Positions 6,201 to 10,116 of a stretch of DNA of 10,116 nt are shown here, piece by piece (positions within the stretch are counted from its first letter, which is position 1; the number at the start of each line of letters is the position of its first letter). Below the pieces are notes generated by a model. It did no database searches, was not told the origin of the DNA, and worked only from the letters and a program-made list of their open reading frames with translations. The DNA lies in contig JAIRLW010000072.1 of the NCBI GenBank assembly GCA_031259095.1, positions 1 through 10,116 on the forward strand, given 5' to 3'. Both the position numbers and the translations under genes were made by a program. The DNA comes from Planctomycetaceae bacterium (GTDB lineage: Bacteria > Planctomycetota > Planctomycetia > Pirellulales > Thermoguttaceae).

Positions 6201-8025
6201 AATAAATGCGCAAAACGTAAATAATGCGGGAGTGATTTTTAATGTTTTGAACGATTGGAATCAAACCGGTTTGATTGACGGCGACGGCATGTTGGTTAAA
6301 AGCGGAACAGGAACGATGACTATTTCGGGCAATAATTCGTATTCCGGCGGAACACGAATCAAGTTGGGAGTTTTGGAATTTTCCGTACCGCAGAATCTTG
6401 GAAGCGGACAAATTATTTTTGACGGCGGGATTTTACGTAACTTACAGGATATTGATGATTTTGCAATTCCGATGACGACAGGAAACGGTCATTCGTTCAT
6501 TTTTGAAACACCTCACGATTTGACGATCACCTCGCGTCTCAGCGGCAGCGGCGGATTAACTAAAACCGGTTCGGGAACGCTGACGTTAGCCGGCAATAAC
6601 GATTATTGGGGTAACACATTAGTTAAAAATGGCGTTCTCAAAATTGACGGGGAATTGCAGTCGGAAGTTACGGTTAATTCCGGTGCGGTTTTGACCGGTT
6701 CGGGGATTATTGATAGCGACGTGAATTTCAAACCGGGCGCGATTTATCAATGGAATTTTGGTATTCGGGAAGAGGATTCGCCTTATTTGAATATCAGAGG
6801 AGCCGTCAACTTATCCGGTACGATTTTCCAACCTGTTACGGTACAAGACGCGGCACAGGAACATTATCCCGACAAGATTGACGGTTGGACGATAATGCGT
6901 TACGGAAACCTTGAAGACAATATCGGTTTTGAGGAATACATTGACAACGAATTAAATCCGTTCTACGATTTTACGCTTGATTATTCGACTCCTTATCGAA
7001 TCAAAGTGATTGGTTATCATCGTCGTGATCCGCGACCGCTTAGCGATTCCGTTGCGATGGGCATTGTTTTGCCGCAACGAAAAGTTTCCCGACGCGCTTT
7101 TGAACAGATTGACAATGAACTTCAAAACGGACGTTATCTTGGTTTACGTTCCATAACCAGACGACCAAAGAATCAGGTTCGCGGACAATCGGCGTCATCG
7201 GTTCGGCATGTTTGGGGTAATTTTTATGGACGCAGTTCGGAGTTTGAGAGCAGTTATCACAAGAATGATTCATGGCGTCTTAATTCGTTTGGTCTTCAGG
7301 TTGGTTATTCATTTTTGTCGGCGAATTGGTTATCGTTTGGAGTGACTGCCGGAGTGGAAATTCCGCAACTGAAAAACGGACGCGATAAAATTGACGCTTC
7401 CGACGGTTTTCTTGGTTTGTATTTTGGCAAAAGAATTTACGGATTATGGGAACTGAAAGGTTATCTTGGCGGCGGCACGCAAAATTACACGTCTTACCGT
7501 AACGACACCAAATATACTTACCGTTCCAAATATCGCGGCGATTCCTTTGAAACCAATCTTGAATTAGGACGTCCGATTTTATTTGGTACGTTGTTGGTTC
7601 GTCCGCATTTCGGGTTTGATCTTGAATATGCCGCACAACAGGGAGCAACCGAAAACAAAGTGTCCAGTGAATACCGTACTTATTCAAACGCTTCGCTCTC
7701 ACAATTTTATTTTCGTGTCGGAATTGATCTTGAAAAACGTTTATCGTTGGGCGAAGTCTTTTTGGGAATTGATTACGCCAACATGATTGGCGGTCAAACG
7801 TTACCGAATGTCAGGGTTTATTATCCGGCGGTGAAAAGCGGAACAACTGTTTACGGAACAACATTAGGACAAAATATTGTTTCAATTCGCGGCGGCGGAA
7901 ATTATTATCTGAACGCGGTTCGGAGTAAAGCGTTGTTTATGAACTTGACCGGCGACATCTTCGCCGACCGCGCAGGTGGTCAATGCGGATTCACTGCCAC
8001 CTTCGGTTACGATTACCGGTTCTAA
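3223..8025 (+). CDS. Giant autotransporter with Pmp-like and PATR beta-helix repeats and C-terminal barrel
   Basis: A 1600-aa type V secreted surface protein. Residues 1-25 are a Sec signal peptide (basic MSRNFVR, hydrophobic core, AAAWA before Gln). The N-terminal region has tyrosine-rich tracts at about 87-91, 115-128 and 250-270. Pmp-type beta-helix repeats with GGA[IL]Y-like and FxxN motifs span about 203-400 (GGA motifs at 243, 296, 330, 356 and 382), as in chlamydial polymorphic membrane proteins. Autotransporter-associated strand repeats (PATR; pattern KTGxGTLTLxGxNxYxGxTxxxxGxL) begin near 596, 767, 833, 922, 1023 and 1111. An acidic DSDDSDDSNG lies at 724-733. After a linker and a predicted helix (PQRKVSRRAFEQIDNEL), the barrel runs from about 1327 to 1600 with alternating aromatic strands and ends in YDYRF; a terminal Phe is the usual BAM-recognition signal. 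No protease or catalytic motif was seen, so adhesion or surface-coat function is the likely role, by inference. An in-frame TTG (3163) and ATG (3175) upstream are less likely starts. Confidence 0.92.
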   Translation: MSRNFVRLSALIFVFGVMFCAAAWAQISSKPIIYRIWDRDNLPNSSPNEKYYRYLSRPDGVSVTQSGLYQVAPNFGSSVLYYTSDRGYYYAANQQTNLILHNDDSTLLNQTFELGYNNNYYYNYDYYNDPDNPLQLTIQSNTPGTLRKLIGTNASLFHLWSNSELTISKDILVSKKEDIDLITGGGTTIIDGIYYNSYRSDAGAIYLQGGALNAEGVSFSSCFNTNILNYSSSANSSNVHGKGGALTADSRYYYYYYYDETTGEYYYDDSGYDINAFNKVINVNKAKFTENHALIGGAIYMNQYTLNGNETMFRSNIANKGTTSYGSGDGGAIYLIDSTATLESATFSNNTANNNGGAIYSENSNLFLKGTDFTMNNAAGLGGAIFFAVNDGSEYVLQLGAFQGTSVEFTKNKQNYDPIANLGSDNSIMFGYGSTLSATGTANVNVDVEGKDNNFNMNDPMAIDGGNIHLRFIKTGEGVWNLYGNSNLTQASSVLFNIDRGTFRLGNDAVLNLPSGSGPNQFNVRSNATLSIGAWAGSDYAVTLSTPHFQMDAGSKLLLDQTLNLNVLGNENIFKGTLTGTGDLIVNIANVSETTGTLKFSGQTSNYSGNLEIQSGTFWVDSGLQTTGLVELAAKTTLSVTANSNKPNITAQNISIGNEVALQINGIIGTTRDFIILDSENPITGKFIDDPDLSLNVDYLQATFEFTPDSDYKQYRGTVRLTWDSDDSDDSNGTFTIDPFDGQADYFKVERELEDNTLNGKKLTKKGPGTLELADANEYRGGTLIESGTLLLTNAKGTGTGDVQIDRYATLTLNFDGNYDRQISGQGQVTKTGSATTAILTNTSNDYSGGTRLETGTLGISNGKVLGSGDLTFVGGILQAKSQSGETNLTQNIVATTGNDVQFETVTDLTVAKNSTISGQGGLIKTGNGKLTLAGKGAYHGITRIKKGILSIASVTAVGSGKIVFDDGTTFENTADLDNYHHLTLNAAENVQKINAQNVNNAGVIFNVLNDWNQTGLIDGDGMLVKSGTGTMTISGNNSYSGGTRIKLGVLEFSVPQNLGSGQIIFDGGILRNLQDIDDFAIPMTTGNGHSFIFETPHDLTITSRLSGSGGLTKTGSGTLTLAGNNDYWGNTLVKNGVLKIDGELQSEVTVNSGAVLTGSGIIDSDVNFKPGAIYQWNFGIREEDSPYLNIRGAVNLSGTIFQPVTVQDAAQEHYPDKIDGWTIMRYGNLEDNIGFEEYIDNELNPFYDFTLDYSTPYRIKVIGYHRRDPRPLSDSVAMGIVLPQRKVSRRAFEQIDNELQNGRYLGLRSITRRPKNQVRGQSASSVRHVWGNFYGRSSEFESSYHKNDSWRLNSFGLQVGYSFLSANWLSFGVTAGVEIPQLKNGRDKIDASDGFLGLYFGKRIYGLWELKGYLGGGTQNYTSYRNDTKYTYRSKYRGDSFETNLELGRPILFGTLLVRPHFGFDLEYAAQQGATENKVSSEYRTYSNASLSQFYFRVGIDLEKRLSLGEVFLGIDYANMIGGQTLPNVRVYYPAVKSGTTVYGTTLGQNIVSIRGGGNYYLNAVRSKALFMNLTGDIFADRAGGQCGFTATFGYDYRF
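3970..4032 (+). repeat. In-frame TAY triplet tract encoding a tyrosine cluster
   Basis: Seven consecutive TAT/TAC codons (3976-3996) are followed, after DETTGE, by three more Tyr codons. The triplet run is an imperfect microsatellite inside the autotransporter gene. Slippage would change the Tyr number without breaking the frame. A second Tyr/Asn-rich tract lies at 3568-3606. Confidence 0.75.
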
Positions 8026-8133
8026 CAGACAACAATCTTAACCTTTCAAGGCGTAAAGAAAACATTATTTGTAATATATTAGTGGAATTTTTGTTTTTTT
8101 GCCAATTGTTATACTTTGACCGTTTTTTTATTT

Positions 8134-8200
8134 GTCCCGCAGGGACAGCGCTTTATTAACCGTAGGCTTTAGCCTATGGTGATTGCCGATCAATCGCTAA
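8134..8200 (+). repeat. Dispersed two-hairpin element, copy A
   Basis: Hairpin 1 is GTCCC-GCA-GGGAC (8134-8146). The link CAGCGCTTTATTAA leads to hairpin 2, CCGTAGGC-TTTA-GCCTATGG (8160-8179), whose stem has one G-T pair. The tail (8180-8200) differs from the other copies and contains a GATTG/CAATC inverted repeat. It matches copy C at 9967 and the inverted copy B at 8282-8358 in order and spacing of parts, so it is a genuine dispersed element and not a lone hairpin. It starts 108 bases after the autotransporter stop. Confidence 0.8.
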
Positions 8201-8276
8201 TCCCGCTAGGGACGACACTTTTTTTGAACAGGATATTAACATCAGCACGCCGCCATCAGTGTCGTCCTTGCAGGAC
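8201..8276. repeat. Inverted repeat formed by two partial hairpin-1 modules
   Basis: TCCCGCTAGGGA (8201-8212) and GTCCTTGCAGGAC (8264-8276) are two more copies of hairpin 1 in opposite orientation. The flanking GGACGACACT (8210-8219) and AGTGTCGTCC (8258-8267) are perfect 10-bp reverse complements, so the whole block can fold back on itself around a 38-nt loop. The left copy is followed by a T7 run (8219-8225), so it might also act in transcription termination. Confidence 0.7.
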
Positions 8277-8281
8277 TTTAG

Positions 8282-8358
8282 GTTAATACTGCTGCTTGCC
8301 GTATGCTGAAGCATACGGTTAATAACGTTTTTTGGTGAATCGTCCCTGCGGGACGGAA
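8282..8358 (-). repeat. Dispersed two-hairpin element, copy B (inverted)
   Basis: Read on the minus strand it starts with hairpin 1, GTCCCGCAGGGAC (8354-8342), then a GAT spacer and a longer link ending in TTATTAA. Hairpin 2 is CCGTATGC-TTCA-GCATACGG (8318-8299), and the tail is CAAGCAGCAGTATTAAC. It has the same parts and order as copies A and C, in the opposite direction to A. Confidence 0.85.
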
Positions 8359-8463
8359 ATACCGATGGACTCGTGAAAATGAGCAGCATGAAAAAGAGAC
8401 TGTTACGGTGATTGGTTCCATCAAGATTGTTTTTCGTTGCAAAAAAATAAAACCGAATTTTAA

Positions 8464-8542
8464 AGTGTGAAAAGTATATTTGGAAATATGCCGTGTAACG
8501 TGATCAATATAACAGTAAGATCGCTTCACGGAATTTCACACT
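8464..8542. promoter_or_regulatory. Nested inverted repeat upstream of the oxidoreductase gene
   Basis: AGTGTGAAA (8464-8472) and TTTCACACT (8534-8542) are perfect 9-bp reverse complements. Nested inside are CCGTG (8491-8495) with CACGG (8527-8531), and a small ATATTT-GG-AAATAT palindrome (8476-8489). The block ends 88 bases before the ATG. It could be a structured leader RNA, a paired operator site or a terminator-like fold. It matches no riboswitch I can recognise. Confidence 0.4.
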
Positions 8543-8618
8543 GAAACACTTTTTTGAACCTCAAAAAACGTAACTGTCTATTTTTTATTTTTTTGTTTTT
8601 CCGTTAACTTTATTAAAG

Positions 8619-8623
8619 AAAGG
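8619..8623 (+). promoter_or_regulatory. Ribosome binding site for the oxidoreductase gene
   Basis: AAAGG ends seven bases before the ATG at 8631. This favours that start over the in-frame TTG at 8625, which would leave only one base of spacing. Confidence 0.6.
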
Positions 8624-8630
8624 TTTGATC

Positions 8631-9947
8631 ATGTTACAACAAAAAACTTCACGCCGTAACTTTTTGAAAACCGCAACGGTAACAATTGCGGTTCCGACGT
8701 TAATTCCGCGAACGGTTTTTGCCGATACCGCTGCAAAACGTCCCGGCGCGAATGACCGAATCGGTGTTGCCGGAATCGGCGTTGGTCGGCAAGGCAGCGG
8801 TGTTTTCGGCGCAGCGGCAAACGATAAACGTACAAAAGTGATCTGCGTTTGCGACGTTTGGAAAAACCGCGCCGAAGAAGTCGCCGCAAAATACAAACTC
8901 GCTCCTGAATTTGCGTATCAGGATTACCGCAAAGTTATCGATAACAAAAATGTGGACGCCCTTGTTACCGCAACACCGGAACATTGGCGTTCCCTGATTT
9001 GTGTCAACGCGGCGTTGGCAGGAAAACATCTTTACGTCGAAAAACCAATCACGCTCACCATTGAAGACGGCATTCTCATGCGAAAAGCCGTACAAAAAAC
9101 CGGTATTGTTTTTCAGTGCGGAAGTATGCAGCGGTCAATGGTTCCGAATTATCTCGGTTGTAAATTCATTCGTGAAGGACGTCTCGGTAAAATCACCGAA
9201 GTGATTTCCGCAAATTATGAAACACCTTGGTTTTGTAACTTGCCGGAAGAAAAAATTCCTGACGGTCTTGACTGGGATCTTTGGTGTGGACCGACGGAAC
9301 CTGTTCCGTTCCATTCGCAACTTTTCATTCCGCGCGGCAATCCGGGTTGGTTATCGTTCCGAAATTATTCCGGCGGCGAAATGACCGGTTGGGGAACGCA
9401 CGGTTTCGATCAAATTCAATGTGCTCTTGGTATGGATGAGACGGGACCTGTTGAAATTCTGGTTGAAGGCGAAAAACTTCAACCGCCGACTTACGATAAA
9501 CCCGAATCCGCCAAACGCGGTAACGATATTTGTTCCAAACCAAAACTCTCATATCGTTACGCAAACGGATTAACGGTTCGGCTTGCCGAAGGAAATCGCG
9601 GCGGCGGAATTTTTATCGGCGAAAAAGGCAAAGTGGAAATTTTCCGCAACAAAATGACTTCCAATCCAAAAGAACTTGCCGAAGACTGGTTGAAAGCAAA
9701 CGCCGACGTTAAGTTACCGGGTCACACCACCGATTGGATTAACTGTATTTACAGCGGCGAAAAAACAATTGGCAATCTTGAAACAGGAATCCGTACGGCA
9801 ACGATTTGTCATATTCTGAACATTGCCCGTTATCTTGGACGCAATTTGAAATGGGATCCGGTGAAGGAAGAATTTCCCGACGACGCGGAAGCAAACACTT
9901 GGCTACGGCGTGAACATCGGAAAGGTTTCGAGCAGCCAACCGTGTAA
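8631..9947 (+). CDS. Tat-exported Gfo/Idh/MocA-family oxidoreductase
   Basis: A 438-aa NAD(P)-dependent dehydrogenase-like protein expected outside the cytoplasmic membrane. A twin-arginine signal is clear: SRRNFLK at 7-13, a mild hydrophobic stretch, and a likely cleavage after VFA (29-31). The Rossmann nucleotide site is GVAGIGVGRQG (45-55), followed by an acidic residue after the second strand (CVCDVW, D75). TATPEHWR (113-120) and EKPIT (137-141) are family motifs; the Lys of EKP is normally catalytic. LDWDLWCGP (213-221) is characteristic of the planctomycete-rich subgroup, and GWGTHGFD (253-260) supplies the His/Asp of the substrate site. Length and motif order are complete, so the gene looks intact. 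Tat export fits a protein that folds with its cofactor before transport. The substrate is probably a sugar or sugar-derived acid, but cannot be set from sequence. Some Tat-bearing relatives are GH109 NAD-dependent glycosidases, so hydrolase activity is an alternative. A repeat element follows 19 bases after the stop. Confidence 0.93.
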   Translation: MLQQKTSRRNFLKTATVTIAVPTLIPRTVFADTAAKRPGANDRIGVAGIGVGRQGSGVFGAAANDKRTKVICVCDVWKNRAEEVAAKYKLAPEFAYQDYRKVIDNKNVDALVTATPEHWRSLICVNAALAGKHLYVEKPITLTIEDGILMRKAVQKTGIVFQCGSMQRSMVPNYLGCKFIREGRLGKITEVISANYETPWFCNLPEEKIPDGLDWDLWCGPTEPVPFHSQLFIPRGNPGWLSFRNYSGGEMTGWGTHGFDQIQCALGMDETGPVEILVEGEKLQPPTYDKPESAKRGNDICSKPKLSYRYANGLTVRLAEGNRGGGIFIGEKGKVEIFRNKMTSNPKELAEDWLKANADVKLPGHTTDWINCIYSGEKTIGNLETGIRTATICHILNIARYLGRNLKWDPVKEEFPDDAEANTWLRREHRKGFEQPTV

Positions 9948-9966
9948 CAGCTTTGATTCCCAATGA

Positions 9967-10028
9967 GTCCCGCAGAGACGATACTTTATTAACCGTACGC
10001 TTTAGCATACGGCAAGCAGTGATATTAA
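9967..10028 (+). repeat. Dispersed two-hairpin element, copy C
   Basis: Hairpin 1 is GTCCCGCAGAGAC (9967-9979, one mismatch). A GATAC-TTTATTAA link leads to hairpin 2, CCGTACGC-TTTA-GCATACGG (9993-10012). The tail CAAGCAGTGATATTAA ends at 10028. It begins just after the oxidoreductase stop, the same kind of position that copy A holds after the autotransporter gene. Confidence 0.85.
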
Positions 10029-10066
10029 GGCAACTTCTAAAAACTCATTATTTTGATCGACCGAAA

Positions 10067-10096
10067 TTGATTTTAGTTGATTTTGGTCGATTTTAG
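10067..10096. repeat. Three tandem 10-bp AT-rich units
   Basis: TTGATTTTAG, TTGATTTTGG and TCGATTTTAG follow one another directly. A flanking ATCGACC (10056-10062) is the reverse complement of GGTCGAT (10085-10091). The window ends shortly after, so the full extent and the next gene are not visible. Confidence 0.75.
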
Positions 10097-10116
10097 TCGG
10101 TGAAAAAACGAATTTT

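Larger units (their letters stand above)
8026..8630. other. Intergenic region with dispersed palindromic repeats and a structured leader
   Basis: About 605 bp with no credible gene; short minus-strand open frames across 8174-8529 are artefacts of the palindromic repeats. In order it holds AT-rich sequence (8030-8130), a head-to-head pair of dispersed two-hairpin elements (8134-8358), and AT-rich sequence containing a nested inverted repeat (8464-8542). A T-rich stretch and the ribosome binding site of the oxidoreductase gene follow. TTGAAC at 8554 could be a -35 box, but no good -10 box follows at the right distance. Confidence 0.75.

Noticed and set aside
7280..7702. A 140-aa minus-strand open frame under the autotransporter barrel
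   Set aside because: It is antisense to a conserved barrel domain, has no recognisable domain, and typical shadow composition.
8134..8358. Repeated palindromes as a possible CRISPR array
   Set aside because: The units are inverted relative to each other, spacing is irregular, the repeats contain two distinct hairpins, and there are no cas genes.
8174..8529. Two minus-strand open frames in the gap before the oxidoreductase
   Set aside because: They are read through palindromic repeats (SRRD and TVCFSIRQAA-like peptides come from the hairpins) and have no independent support.
8554..8584. TTGAAC followed by TATTTT as a promoter for the oxidoreductase gene
   Set aside because: The spacer is about 19 bases and the -10 match is poor in a T-rich stretch, so it cannot be told from chance.

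Overview
The window looks like chromosomal DNA from a diderm, Planctomycetes-like bacterium, possibly gut-associated and with moderate to low GC. This rests on recalled family patterns, not on a marker gene. The clues are a Tat-exported Gfo/Idh/MocA oxidoreductase of the type planctomycetes carry in many copies, a giant autotransporter mixing chlamydial Pmp-type and PATR-type repeats, and long intergenic gaps seeded with small palindromic repeats. All convincing genes lie on the + strand.

Layout. Bases 1-115 are five tandem 21-bp repeats, possibly the 3' end of a truncated lysine/threonine-rich gene. Bases 200-898 encode an uncharacterised 232-aa protein with a helical N-terminal half and a beta-rich C-terminal half ending in an NTRGEKGPWSE motif. 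The gap 899-1260 holds a hairpin and two oppositely oriented blocks of 9-bp repeats. Bases 1261-2727 encode a 12-TM MFS transporter of the sugar-porter type. The gap 2728-3222 holds a possible terminator and the leader of the next gene. Bases 3223-8022, with the stop at 8023-8025, encode a 1600-aa autotransporter: signal peptide, tyrosine-rich N-terminus, Pmp-like beta-helix repeats, PATR repeats and a C-terminal 12-stranded-type barrel ending in Phe. The gap 8026-8630 holds a head-to-head mosaic of a dispersed two-hairpin repeat and a separate nested inverted repeat just upstream of the last gene. Bases 8631-9947 encode a Tat-dependent Gfo/Idh/MocA dehydrogenase. A further copy of the dispersed repeat (9967-10028) and a 10-bp periodic AT-rich repeat (10067-10096) close the window.

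The genes are widely spaced and do not look like one operon. A loose theme is possible: sugar or polyol uptake (MFS), sugar-type oxidoreduction outside the cytoplasm (Gfo/Idh/MocA) and surface display (autotransporter). The sequence does not prove that they cooperate. I see no convincing defence, CRISPR, phage or transposase module. The more unusual material is the composite autotransporter with its slippage-prone tyrosine tracts, and the intergenic repeats with signs of conserved base pairing.
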